From NCBI RefSeq assembly GCF_013374095.1, contig NZ_AP022672.1, positions 186,001-250,000 of the forward strand: DNA of 64,000 nt, given 5' to 3'. The translations under genes were made by a program, and so were the position numbers. The notes beneath the pieces are model-generated. The model ran no database searches. It saw only the letters and a list, made by a program, of their open reading frames with translations, and had not been told where the DNA came from. Numbering within the stretch: position 1 is the first letter of the stretch; each line of letters starts with the position of its first letter. The DNA comes from Sphingomonas sp. HMP6. GTDB lineage: Bacteria; Pseudomonadota; Alphaproteobacteria; Sphingomonadales; Sphingomonadaceae. This document shows positions 1-10,179 of the stretch, in pieces.

Positions 1-422
1 ACCTTGTCCTTGTGCCCCGGATGCCCAATGCCCAATCGCACGCGGCGGAAGTCCTCGCCGATATGCTGCGCGATCGATCGGATGCCGTTATGGCCCGCCG
101 CCCCGCCGCCCGTCTTCACCTTGACGCGGAATGGGTCGAGGTCGAGCTCGTCATAGAAGACGGTGACCGCATCGGGTTCGAGCTTGAAGAAGCGCATCGC
201 CTCACCGACGCTGCGGCCGCTTTCGTTCATAAAGGTCGCGGGCTTGAGCAGCAGGATCTTTTGCCCGCCGATCCGGCCTTCCTGGGTCCAGCCCTGAAAC
301 GCCTTCTTAACGCTGCCGAAATCATGGAAATCGGCGATCGTATCGGCCGCCATGAAACCGACATTGTGCCGGTTGAGCGCGTATTGCGCGCCGGGGTTAC
401 CGAGGCCGACCCAGAGTTGCAC
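1..422 (-). CDS. pth: peptidyl-tRNA hydrolase (C-terminus beyond window)
   Basis: Releases tRNA from stalled peptidyl-tRNAs in the cytoplasm. The N-terminal 140 residues are visible; the gene runs off the left edge. It begins [11 protein letters not shown] from a GTG. It carries the family NPGxxYxxxRHNxG signature with the catalytic His at residue 19, the FMNxSG block at residues 64-69 and the YDELDLD motif with the catalytic Asp at residue 91. [13 protein letters not shown] follows as expected. It lies 85 nt downstream of rplY on the same strand, the usual rplY-pth pairing. No strong Shine-Dalgarno precedes the GTG, so the start is chosen by family length. Confidence 0.94.
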   Translation of the reverse strand, partial: MQLWVGLGNPGAQYALNRHNVGFMAADTIADFHDFGSVKKAFQGWTQEGRIGGQKILLLKPATFMNESGRSVGEAMRFFKLEPDAVTVFYDELDLDPFRVKVKTGGGAAGHNGIRSIAQHIGEDFRRVRLGIGHPGHKDK

Positions 423-507
423 GATCGTCTTTGTCCTTCAAACGAACGGGGCAGCGGAAGCTCTCGCCCCCGCTGCCCCGATTGCCTGCATCCCGCAAGG
501 GCGCAGG

Positions 508-1194
508 TTATTCGGCCTTGTCGGCTTCCGCTTCGGCCGCATCGTCTGCAGCGGCTTCGGCTTCAGACTCTGCAGCCTGTGCCTCGGAGACTGCGGCGTC
601 GGCTTCTTCATCCGCAACCGTCGGCACCGTCGGCGGCACGATCGTGGCGATCGCGAAATCGCGGTCGGTGATCGCGGGCTCGACGCCCTTGGGCAGCTTC
701 ACGTCCGAAATGTGGATCGATGCACCGACGTCGAGACCCTTGAGCGAGATCGTGATCTCGGCGGGGATTTCGGCGGCATCGCACACCAGTTCCAGCTCAT
801 GACGCGTGACGTTCAGCACGCCACCCATCTTGGCGATGCCGGGGCAATCGTCTTCGTCGGTGAACACGATGGGCACATTGACGTGAACCGTCGTGTGCGC
901 GCCGATGCGCAGGAAATCGACATGCGTCGGGCGTTCGGTGACGGCGTCGAACGCGACGTCCTTCGGCAGGGTGCGAACCTGCTGGCCACCGGCTTCGACC
1001 ATGACGACCGAATTCATAAAGTGACCCGTCATCAGGAGACGCATCAGCGCCTTTTCCTCGACGTGGATCGACAGGGGTTCCTGCTTGTTGCCGTAGATAA
1101 CGGCGGGGACGCGGCCTTCACGACGAAGCAAACGGGAGGCTCCCTTGCCAACCTGTTCGCGCGTCTCGGCTGCGAGCGTCAATTGGTCGCTCAT
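508..1194 (-). CDS. rplY: 50S ribosomal protein L25, CTC form
   Basis: 5S rRNA-binding protein of the large subunit. At 228 aa it is the long general-stress (CTC) form: an N-terminal L25 domain (about residues 1-95, with [12 protein letters not shown] near residue 24) and a C-terminal TL5 domain (about 100-190). A low-complexity acidic and alanine-rich tail of about 35 residues ends in ADKAE. The start ATG is preceded by CGGAG at a good distance. It is first of the rplY-pth unit. The Ala/Glu tail is common in alphaproteobacterial L25 and probably disordered (inference). Confidence 0.94.
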   Translation of the reverse strand: MSDQLTLAAETREQVGKGASRLLRREGRVPAVIYGNKQEPLSIHVEEKALMRLLMTGHFMNSVVMVEAGGQQVRTLPKDVAFDAVTERPTHVDFLRIGAHTTVHVNVPIVFTDEDDCPGIAKMGGVLNVTRHELELVCDAAEIPAEITISLKGLDVGASIHISDVKLPKGVEPAITDRDFAIATIVPPTVPTVADEEADAAVSEAQAAESEAEAAADDAAEAEADKAE

Positions 1195-1227
1195 TGCAAA
1201 CTCCGATTACGTTAGGGTTCAGATGAT

Positions 1228-1257
1228 CGATCAGGCCTCCAGGGATGACCCTGATCG
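1228..1257 (-). promoter_or_regulatory. inverted repeat in the rplY leader
   Basis: A perfect 8-bp inverted repeat (CGATCAGG at 1228-1235, CCTGATCG at 1250-1257) with a 14-nt loop lies 34 nt upstream of the rplY start. No T-run follows it on the rplY strand, so it is more likely a leader structure or protein-binding site than a terminator. Function is unproven. Confidence 0.3.
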
Positions 1258-1305
1258 AAGCGCGCGCCTATAGGGCAGGGGGGTGAATAACGCAACCGCG
1301 CTCCG

Positions 1306-2187
1306 TCACTCCACCCGCTTCACCCGCAACCCCCGCGCGCGCAGCATCGCCACGACCGAATCTGCGCCGACCAGATGCCCCGCGCCGACCGCCACGAACA
1401 CGCGCCCCGGCCGCGCCATCCGCCGCACGATCGCGCTCGCCCAGCGTGCGTTGCGTGTCGTCACCAGCGCCGTCATCAGCGCGGCGTCGCCCCGTATCGG
1501 ATCGAGCGTCGCGGCCAGCCGCGCTTCATCGCCAGCCGCCCAGGCCGCGAGCAACTGCCGGTATCCCGCATCGGGCTGCACTGCATCGCGTGCGGCCCGC
1601 ACTAGCAGCGCGCGTTGCGAAGCCTCGGGCAAGCGATCGAACGCCGCGAACTGACCGCCGCGCGTTTCCAGTGCGCCGATCGCACGTCCGGCAAAGCGCG
1701 CGGTCAGCACGGGCTCAACCCCGTCCGTGCCGCTCGCATCTTCGCGCCGCCCCGCCGCCGCGCCGATCGTCAGCGCCGCCGCCCAGGTCTTCAGTCGGTC
1801 CAGCGACTCGGGCGCCACACCCGCCATCGCCATGCCGCGCTCCAGAACGCCACGATCGACAGGCGCCACGCGTTCGCGGATCGGCGGTAAGCCATCCCGC
1901 TGCGCCACGGTCAGAAACTCGGCGCGCGCCGCATCCGCGTCGGCAGGCGGCACTTCGAGGATCAGCGTATCCGCCGCCGCGATTGCACGCTCCACCTCCG
2001 GCGTCTGCCAGCGCACCTCCGGCGGCAGCGCGTGGATCGATCCGAACAGCCAGATCGTCGTGTCCGCGTCCGCCACGCGCCACAGCGCCGGCCGCGCCTC
2101 GATCGGAGGGCGCGGCCGGCTGCACGCGGCGGTCAGGAGGGTCAGCGCGATCGCCAGGGGCCCCAGCGATCGCGCAATCCGGCGCAT
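1306..2187 (-). CDS. TraB/GumN family lipoprotein
   Basis: A 293-aa protein with a bacterial lipoprotein signal (hydrophobic stretch ending LLTAAC, Cys near residue 22). It has a TraB/GumN domain: ALWRVADADTTIWLFGSIHALP near the N-terminus, ILEVPP near residue 77, and the C-terminal VFVAVGAGHLVGADSV block. This family resembles the Tiki/EreA metal-dependent fold, and the paired GSIH and GAGHL motifs are the likely metal ligands (family knowledge). Substrate is unknown. It is followed (upstream on this strand) by a second paralog ending 14 nt before it, so the pair is probably co-transcribed and arose by duplication. Confidence 0.85.
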   Translation of the reverse strand: MRRIARSLGPLAIALTLLTAACSRPRPPIEARPALWRVADADTTIWLFGSIHALPPEVRWQTPEVERAIAAADTLILEVPPADADAARAEFLTVAQRDGLPPIRERVAPVDRGVLERGMAMAGVAPESLDRLKTWAAALTIGAAAGRREDASGTDGVEPVLTARFAGRAIGALETRGGQFAAFDRLPEASQRALLVRAARDAVQPDAGYRQLLAAWAAGDEARLAATLDPIRGDAALMTALVTTRNARWASAIVRRMARPGRVFVAVGAGHLVGADSVVAMLRARGLRVKRVE

Positions 2188-2201
2188 CCGCCGCGCGCCC
2201 G

Positions 2202-3104
2202 TTAGTATTGCACGCGCGTCGCCTTCAGGTGATGCGTGCCGAGCTGCACCTGCACGCTGTCCTTGCCCGCCAGATGCCCGGCGCCGACCGCGATGAACAC
2301 CGTCCCCGGCGTCTTCATCCGATTGTCGATCCAGGTCGCCCAGCGGATATTACGATCGGTCAGCAGCGCCTTGCTCACTTCGGGTTGCTCGACCATGCCT
2401 TCGTTCATCGTCTTGGCCAGCGCGTCGGGATCGCCCGCGCTCCAGTTCGACACCATGGTGCCGATTTCCGTGGCCGCCTTGGGCAGATCGCGCACCGTCT
2501 GGTCGAGGAACTTGATCTGCACCGGTTCCGGCAGCGCATCGAAGATGCCGAGCTGTTCCTCGGCGGTCTCGAGCCCGATCACCGGCTTTTTCGCGGTGGT
2601 CGCGGCCGCGGTCAAGACATGCTCGGGGCCCTGGTTGATATCATAGCCGAGCTTCATGATTGGCACCGTGGTGAGGGTGATCGCCGCCATCCACGGCTTG
2701 GCGCGGTCAAGTGCGGCCGCCGGGATGCCGAATTCGCCCAGCGCCTTCAGATACGCCGCACGGTCCGCCTCGCCGAGCTTTTCGGGCAGCGTCGGGCCAC
2801 TCGCGGTGAAGCCGGTCTTGATCGCGAGCGCCTGCATCGCGGCTGGCTCCGGCGTTACCATTTCGAGCACGAGCTGGTCGCTCTTGTCGAACGCAGTCTT
2901 CACCGCCTCGTCGAACCAGGACAGGCCGGGCTTGAGCACATGCACCGTGCCGAACAGATAGATCGTCGTGTCCTTGTCCTTGACCACCCACAGCGCCGGG
3001 TCGGCATCGACCATCGTCAGGGCAGGCGCAGGGGCCGCTTGGGGCGCGGTATTGCCGCCGAGCAGCAGGGCCGCGAGCGCGACCGTCATCGTCTTCGTGT
3101 CCAT
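2202..3104 (-). CDS. TraB/GumN family exported protein (paralog of the neighbour)
   Basis: A 300-aa protein starting MDTKTMTVALAALLLGG, a short Sec-type signal without a clear lipobox Cys. The ATG at 3104 is preceded by AAAGGACG at ideal spacing, which favours it over a start 48 codons upstream. The TraB/GumN motifs are LYLFGTVHVL-like near residue 50 (IYLFGTVHVL), LVLEM near 77 and VFIAVGAGHLAGKDSV at the C-terminus. It ends 14 nt before the second paralog. The catalytic activity of the family is not established, so I give no specific reaction. Confidence 0.85.
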   Translation of the reverse strand: MDTKTMTVALAALLLGGNTAPQAAPAPALTMVDADPALWVVKDKDTTIYLFGTVHVLKPGLSWFDEAVKTAFDKSDQLVLEMVTPEPAAMQALAIKTGFTASGPTLPEKLGEADRAAYLKALGEFGIPAAALDRAKPWMAAITLTTVPIMKLGYDINQGPEHVLTAAATTAKKPVIGLETAEEQLGIFDALPEPVQIKFLDQTVRDLPKAATEIGTMVSNWSAGDPDALAKTMNEGMVEQPEVSKALLTDRNIRWATWIDNRMKTPGTVFIAVGAGHLAGKDSVQVQLGTHHLKATRVQY

Positions 3105-3136
3105 AATAGAACGTCCTTTGTGATGGGGGTGAGGGG

Positions 3137-3586
3137 TCAGCGCAATTTGCGCCAGAAATAGGCGGTCATCGTTGTGGCAAGCACCACGAGATACAGGATC
3201 ATCGCGTCGGGCGCGGGCACCAGTCCGCCCTTCCACAGGACCAGCCACACCGGGTAGGCGAGCAGGAAGACGTTGGCGCCCACCGTCGTCGCCCAGTAAT
3301 TGTCGAGCCGTTGCAGCTCATCCATGTTGCGGTAGTAGGCCACGCTGCCCGCGACCACCGCGACGACGAACACCGTCGCCGCCAGGATCGCGAACCAGGC
3401 GGGTATTGTGCCGCCCGCGCTGATCGGCGCATCGGGTTGTTCGACCAGTGCGGCGGTGAAGCCGACCACGCCGCCGAGCAACGCGAGGATGGTGAAATTG
3501 ATCGCGGTCCGCCGCGACCGCGCCCGGTCGGCGGCTTCGCCGGGGCCAAGGTCCTTATTGGGCATGGCCGGTTCCAGTCTCGTCAT
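3137..3586 (-). CDS. four-helix integral membrane protein, function unknown
   Basis: 149 aa. Hydrophobic segments lie at about residues 29-48, 62-84, 99-118 and 125-143, so it is a small polytopic inner-membrane protein. The start at 3586 has GAGGAG seven bases upstream. A second ATG at 3565 (MPNKDLG) also lies inside the upstream regulator gene but has a weaker Shine-Dalgarno. It overlaps the XRE gene by 32 nt, implying translational coupling. This XRE plus small membrane protein arrangement recurs in bacteria (family knowledge), with the regulator often controlling the membrane protein. No enzymatic motif is visible. Confidence 0.75.
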   Translation of the reverse strand: MTRLEPAMPNKDLGPGEAADRARSRRTAINFTILALLGGVVGFTAALVEQPDAPISAGGTIPAWFAILAATVFVVAVVAGSVAYYRNMDELQRLDNYWATTVGANVFLLAYPVWLVLWKGGLVPAPDAMILYLVVLATTMTAYFWRKLR

Positions 3587-3779
3587 CGAAAATCTCCTCG
3601 ATCGGCATCTCGAACAGCCGCGCCAGCTTGAACGCCAGCGGGAGCGACGGATCGTATTTGCCCGTCTCGATTGCGTTGACCGCTTGCCGCGACACGCCCA
3701 GCCGCCCGCCGAGCTCGGCCTGGCTCCAGTCGCGCTCGGCGCGCAGCACTTTCAGCCGGTTCTTCACATCCTGTTCCAT
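3555..3779 (-). CDS. XRE-family helix-turn-helix transcriptional regulator
   Basis: 74 aa, nearly all a single HTH_3 (Cro/CI) domain: NRLKVLRAERDWSQAELG, then the recognition helix in GVSRQAVNAIETGKYDPSLPLA, and the conserved tail FKLARLFEMPIEEIFDDE. This YozG/PF01381 subtype of short regulators typically sits next to small membrane proteins. It lies between a 38-aa membrane peptide gene and the four-helix membrane protein gene. Two identical CTGAC-N5-GTCAG palindromes upstream of the unit are candidate operators for it (inference). Confidence 0.9.
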   Translation of the reverse strand: MEQDVKNRLKVLRAERDWSQAELGGRLGVSRQAVNAIETGKYDPSLPLAFKLARLFEMPIEEIFDDETGTGHAQ

Positions 3780-3792
3780 ATCCGCGGCATCG

Positions 3793-3909
3793 TCACGATG
3801 CGCTCGACAGTGACAGGATCACCGTCAGAAACGTCATCGCCAGCGTCGTGAACAGCAACCATGCGTCGCCCTCGGCAGGCGTCATCGGGCGTCTGTCTGC
3901 CTTGCGCAT
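3793..3909 (-). CDS. 38-aa single-pass membrane peptide
   Basis: A short ORF starting MRKADRRPMTPAEGD with a hydrophobic segment WLLFTTLAMTFLTVILSL (about residues 17-34). GGAGGGTT lies just upstream of the ATG, a strong ribosome-binding site. It is the first gene of a unit with the XRE regulator (13 nt downstream) and the four-helix membrane protein. Basic N-terminus plus one helix predicts an N-in membrane peptide. No family recognised; reality rests on the Shine-Dalgarno, the operon position and the membrane-like composition. Confidence 0.6.
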   Translation of the reverse strand: MRKADRRPMTPAEGDAWLLFTTLAMTFLTVILSLSSAS

Positions 3910-3931
3910 TGCAACCCTCCGTCATGCGACG

Positions 3932-4007
3932 CTGACCCAATGTCAGCCGTCCATGACTAAATGACAGTGAGTCGCGACAATGTCAACTACCCCTGACAAA
4001 AAGTCAG
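3932..4007. promoter_or_regulatory. twin palindromic operator, CTGAC-N5-GTCAG
   Basis: Two identical inverted repeats CTGAC-N5-GTCAG occur at 3932-3946 (spacer CCAAT) and 3993-4007 (spacer AAAAA), with starts 61 bp apart. A degenerate third copy (TGAC-N5-GTC) lies at 3962-3973 and more TGAC/GTCA half-sites fall between. The block sits between the small membrane peptide/XRE unit (minus) and glyQ (plus). It is a good candidate binding array for the adjacent XRE repressor and could also overlap the glyQ promoter. Confidence 0.55.
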
Positions 4008-4080
4008 TGCTGGACGACTTTACCGCGATGCGCGCCGCGCGCGGTTGACCCCTTCGCGGCGCTGCGGCAAAGCCCGCCGC

Positions 4081-4950
4081 GTGACCGACCAACCCCTCAG
4101 CTTCCAGGCGATGATCCTCCGGCTCCACAGCTATTGGAGCGATCATGGCTGCCTGATCCTCCAGCCCTATGACATGGAGATGGGGGCGGGGACGTTTCAC
4201 ACCGCGACGACGCTGCGCGCGCTCGGCCCCAAGCCGTGGAACGCCGCCTTCGTCCAGCCGTGCCGCCGCCCGACCGACGGGCGTTACGGCGAGAATCCCA
4301 ACCGGCTGCAGCATTATTATCAATATCAGGTGATCCTGAAGCCTTCGCCGCCGAACTTGCAGGAATTGTACCTCGGCAGCCTCGCCGCGATCGGCATCGA
4401 TCCGCTGCTTCACGACATCCGCTTCGTCGAGGATGATTGGGAATCGCCGACGCTCGGCGCGTGGGGGCTCGGCTGGGAAGTGTGGTGCGACGGCATGGAG
4501 GTGACGCAGTTCACCTATTTCCAGCAAATGGGCGGTTTCGACATGAAACCCGTCGCGGGGGAACTCACCTACGGCCTCGAACGCCTCGCGCTCTACATCC
4601 AGAACAAGGACAGCGTGTACGATCTCGCGTTCAACGATGCGGGCGTGACGTACGGCGAGGTGTTCCACGAGAATGAGGTCGAGATGTCGACCTGGAATTT
4701 CGAAATCGCCGACACCGACAGCCTGTTCGACCAATTCCGCAAACACGTGGCCGAATGCGAGAATTGCCTGGAGGCCAAGCTGCCGATCCCGGCGTATGAG
4801 CAAGCGATCAAGGCCAGCCACGTCTTCAACCTGCTGCAAGCACGCGGCGTCATCTCGGTCGCCGAACGCCAGGCCTACATGGGCCGCGTCCGCGATCTCG
4901 CGAAGGGCAGTTGCCAGGCCTGGATGGACCGCAACGGGTGGGCGGCATGA
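4081..4950 (+). CDS. glyQ: glycine--tRNA ligase alpha subunit
   Basis: Class II synthetase alpha chain of the bacterial alpha2beta2 GlyRS; binds glycine and ATP and makes glycyl-adenylate. 289 aa from a GTG ([11 protein letters not shown]). Highly conserved blocks are visible: [57 protein letters not shown] and [24 protein letters not shown] at 4045 extends the frame, but the family N-terminus aligns with the GTG at 4081. It is followed by glyS, separated only by a palindromic repeat. Cys residues in the C-terminal ECENCLEAK segment are family-typical. Confidence 0.97.
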   Translation: MTDQPLSFQAMILRLHSYWSDHGCLILQPYDMEMGAGTFHTATTLRALGPKPWNAAFVQPCRRPTDGRYGENPNRLQHYYQYQVILKPSPPNLQELYLGSLAAIGIDPLLHDIRFVEDDWESPTLGAWGLGWEVWCDGMEVTQFTYFQQMGGFDMKPVAGELTYGLERLALYIQNKDSVYDLAFNDAGVTYGEVFHENEVEMSTWNFEIADTDSLFDQFRKHVAECENCLEAKLPIPAYEQAIKASHVFNLLQARGVISVAERQAYMGRVRDLAKGSCQAWMDRNGWAA

Positions 4951-4966
4951 TGGGGGGCACGAAAGT

Positions 4967-5095
4967 CTCCCTCTCCCCGCTGGCGGGGAGAGGGTCGGGG
5001 AGAGGGGCAGTGCTGGGAACTGCCGTCCGAGTGACTGCCCCTCTCCCGCGCTTCGCTGCGCTCGCTTGCCCTCTCCCCGCAAGCGGGGAGAGGGA
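4967..5095. repeat. dispersed palindromic repeat, family A copy 1
   Basis: About 129 bp of nested inverted repeats fill the glyQ-glyS gap. There is an outer hairpin at each end (CCCTCTCCCCGC/GCGGGGAGAGGG type). An inner pair GGGGAGAGGGGCAGT / ACTGCCCCTCTCCC faces each other across the centre. Two further copies of the same element lie inside glyS. The organisation (two REP-like hairpins in opposite orientation) resembles REPIN-type elements. Confidence 0.85.
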
Positions 5096-5098
5096 AAA

Positions 5099-7438
5099 AT
5101 GATGACCGACTTCCTTCTCGAACTTCGCTCCGAAGAAATCCCCGCGCGGATGCAGGATCGTGCGCGCGAGGATCTCGCCAAGCTGTTCGCCGCCGAGCTC
5201 GCCAAGGCCGGCCTCGCTGCGAGCGACCTCGTCACCTACGCGACCCCGCGCCGTCTCGCGCTGATCGCACGCGGGCTGCCCGCCGAAACCGCCGCCGTGT
5301 CGGAGGAAACCAAGGGCCCCAAGGCGAGCGCGCCGCCGCAAGCGCTCGAAGGCTTCCTGCGCAAGACCGGCCTGACGCGCGATCAATTGGTCGAGCGGGA
5401 CGGCGTGCTCTTCGCGGTGATCGACAAACCCGGCCGCGCCACCGCCGACGTGCTGGCCGAGGCGATCCCCGCGATCATCCGCGCCTTCCCCTGGCCCAAG
5501 GCGATGCGCTGGGGCGCCCAATCCACCACGATGGAATCGCTGCGCTGGGTTCGTCCGTTGCAGGGCATCGTCGCCTTGTTCGGTGACGAGATCGTCCCCT
5601 GCGAGATCGCCGGCATCGTCAGCGGAGCAGCCACCGTCGGCCACCGGTTCCACCATCCCGGCATCATCACGATCGGTAACGCCGACGATTACGTCGAGAA
5701 ACTCCGTGCCTGCCACGTCATCGTCGATCAGGCCGAACGCCGCCAGATCATCGCGCTCGGCGCAACGATGGCCGCGCGCAAGGCCGGGCTCGAACTCGTG
5801 CAGGACGAGGGGTTGCTGACCGAGAATGCCGGCCTCACCGAATTCCCCGTGCCGCTGCTCGGGCGCTTCGATGCGGCGTTCCTCGACGTGCCGCCCGAAG
5901 TCATCCAGCTCACCGCGCGGGTGAACCAGAAGTATTTCGTGTGCCGCGATGCCGCGGGCGCCCTGGCCAACGCCTTCGTCTGCACCGCCAATATCGATGC
6001 GAGCGATGGCGGCGCGAAGATCGTCGAGGGCAACCGCAAGGTCCTCGCCGCGCGGCTTTCGGACGCGAAATTCTTCTACGACACCGATTTGAAGGTGCCG
6101 CTGGAGGAGCAAGCCAAGAAGCTCGACCGGATCGTGTTTCACGAAAAGCTCGGCACGGTGGCGGACAAGGTCGACCGGGTGGCGAAACTCGCGCGGTGGC
6201 TGGTTGAGGAGGGGATTGTCTCTTCTGCTCCCTCTCCCCTCCGGGGAGAGGGCCGGGGAGAGGGGGACGCTTCAACCGGCGTTCCGCTCGATAACCCAGT
6301 ACAGCCCCTCTCCCCGACCCTCTCCCCTGAAGGGGAGAGGGAGAAGTTGGCCAACCAAGCCGAACGCGCAGCCCGCCTGTGCAAGGCCGATCTCGTCACC
6401 GGCATGGTCGGCGAATTCCCCGAGCTGCAGGGCCTGATGGGCGGCTATTACGCCGCCGCGCAAGGCGAAGACCCCCAGGTCGCCGCCGCGATCCGCGATC
6501 ACTACAAGCCGGTCGGGCAGGGCGACGCCGTGCCGACCGATCCGGTAACGGTGGCGGTGAGTTTGGCCGATAAGCTGGATACGCTGATGTGCTTCTTCGC
6601 GATCGGCGAAAAATCGACCGGCTCAAAAGATCCCTTTGCGCTTCGGCGTGCATCGCTCGCCATCATTCGCCTCGTGCTCGACAATCAGTTGCGCTTTAGT
6701 CTCGACGATACGCTCGAGACGATGACAGATGTGATCGCGTCAGGTCAGCGCGACGATGGGCGGCAGGATTTTCGAGCCGAGCTTGATCGGCTGCTGTTGA
6801 ATGAGATCGCGACTGGTGACGCGGGGCTGGTTTGGTTCTTCGCCGACCGCCTCAAAGTCCAGCAACGCGAAGCCGGCGTCCGCCACGACCTGATCGACGC
6901 GGTGTTCGCGCTCGGGGGGGAGGACGATCTCGTCCGCTTGCTCGCCCGCGTGCATGCGTTGCAGGCGTTCATCGGGACCGAGGACGGCACGAACTTGCTC
7001 GCCGGGTATAAGCGCGCGGCGAATATCTTGAAGAAGGAGGGGTTTGGCGCTTCTTCTTCTCCTTCTCCCCTTCGGGGAGAGGGTCGGGGAGAGGGGCAGT
7101 CCCAAACGCCGTCCTCCGTTTCGGCCCCTCTCCCCAGCCCTCTCCCCGGAGGGGAGAGGGAGCAAAAAACGCTGTCCTACACGCCCGAACCAGCAGAAGC
7201 TGCGCTCGCCACCGCGCTCGACTCAGCCGAACCCGCCGCTGCCGCCGCGATCGAAGCCGAGGATTTCGAACGCGCAATGGCGGCACTCGCAAGCTTGCGC
7301 GCGCCGATCGACCAGTTCTTTGAAACCGTGATCGTCAATGACCCCGACGCCGCCAAGCGCGCCGCGCGGCTCGCCTTGCTCGATCGCGTCCGTGCCGCCG
7401 TCCACAGCGTCGCCGATTTCTCGAAGATCGAGGGTTAG
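5099..7438 (+). CDS. glyS: glycine--tRNA ligase beta subunit with two repeat-derived insertions
   Basis: Beta chain of GlyRS, providing tRNA binding. It starts MMTDFLLELRSEEIPARM right after repeat copy 1. Family blocks include FPWPKAMRWG, RWVRPLQGIVALFG, LTENAGLTEFPVPLLG, FHEKLGTVADKVDR, LCKADLVTGMVGEFPELQG and the C-terminal anticodon-binding region ending HSVADFSKIEG. At 779 aa it is longer than typical (about 690-710). The excess matches two in-frame palindromic repeats encoding Pro/Gly/Arg-rich segments at about residues 377-415 (PSPLRGEGRGEG...) and 655-688 (SPLRGEGRGEGQ...). Removing these leaves about 706 aa. The frame is otherwise intact, so the enzyme is presumably functional, as it is essential. 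Confidence 0.95.
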   Translation: MMTDFLLELRSEEIPARMQDRAREDLAKLFAAELAKAGLAASDLVTYATPRRLALIARGLPAETAAVSEETKGPKASAPPQALEGFLRKTGLTRDQLVERDGVLFAVIDKPGRATADVLAEAIPAIIRAFPWPKAMRWGAQSTTMESLRWVRPLQGIVALFGDEIVPCEIAGIVSGAATVGHRFHHPGIITIGNADDYVEKLRACHVIVDQAERRQIIALGATMAARKAGLELVQDEGLLTENAGLTEFPVPLLGRFDAAFLDVPPEVIQLTARVNQKYFVCRDAAGALANAFVCTANIDASDGGAKIVEGNRKVLAARLSDAKFFYDTDLKVPLEEQAKKLDRIVFHEKLGTVADKVDRVAKLARWLVEEGIVSSAPSPLRGEGRGEGDASTGVPLDNPVQPLSPTLSPEGEREKLANQAERAARLCKADLVTGMVGEFPELQGLMGGYYAAAQGEDPQVAAAIRDHYKPVGQGDAVPTDPVTVAVSLADKLDTLMCFFAIGEKSTGSKDPFALRRASLAIIRLVLDNQLRFSLDDTLETMTDVIASGQRDDGRQDFRAELDRLLLNEIATGDAGLVWFFADRLKVQQREAGVRHDLIDAVFALGGEDDLVRLLARVHALQAFIGTEDGTNLLAGYKRAANILKKEGFGASSSPSPLRGEGRGEGQSQTPSSVSAPLPSPLPGGEREQKTLSYTPEPAEAALATALDSAEPAAAAAIEAEDFERAMAALASLRAPIDQFFETVIVNDPDAAKRAARLALLDRVRAAVHSVADFSKIEG
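6228..6343. repeat. family A palindromic repeat, copy 2, inside glyS
   Basis: About 116 bp. The left hairpin is CCTCTCCCCTCCGGGGAGAGG and the right hairpin is CCTCTCCCCTGAAGGGGAGAGG-like, with GGGGAGAGGGGG and CCCCTCTCCCC arms facing across a 45-bp centre. It is read in frame as part of GlyS, in the loop between the FHEKLGT...ARWLVEEGI and ERAARLCKAD blocks. Same family and same translated frame as copy 3. Confidence 0.85.
7060..7162. repeat. family A palindromic repeat, copy 3, inside glyS
   Basis: About 103 bp, with hairpins TCTCCCCTTCGGGGAGA and CTCTCCCCGGAGGGGAGAG and inner arms GGGGAGAGGGGCAG / CCCCTCTCCCC. It falls in glyS between the YKRAANILKKEGF segment and the LSYTPEPAEA segment, near the anticodon-binding domain. 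It adds about 34 residues in frame with no stop codon. Confidence 0.85.
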
Positions 7439-7512
7439 CATCGTCGATGGTGCGACTCACCTGTGACTTTAAGATCGCCTCCCCAGCGAAATCAGACACT
7501 TAGAGGAATGAC

Positions 7513-10175
<2,663 letters not shown>

Positions 10176-10179
<4 letters not shown>

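Noticed and set aside
1446..3161. 571-codon open frame on the plus strand over the TraB/GumN genes
   Set aside because: It is antisense to two genes with clear family motifs, has a biased Arg/Pro/Ala composition typical of GC-rich shadows, and no ribosome site.
4045..4080. Upstream TTG start for glyQ
   Set aside because: The 12 extra residues do not match GlyQ N-termini, while the GTG at 4081 gives the conserved start.
3943..5235. 430-codon minus-strand frame opposite glyQ and repeat copy 1
   Set aside because: Shadow of the conserved glyQ gene; its composition is repetitive and it crosses a palindromic repeat.
4967..7162. Repeated hairpins as a CRISPR array
   Set aside because: Only three copies, unequal spacing of about 0.8-1.2 kb, and nested palindromes; these are REP-type elements.
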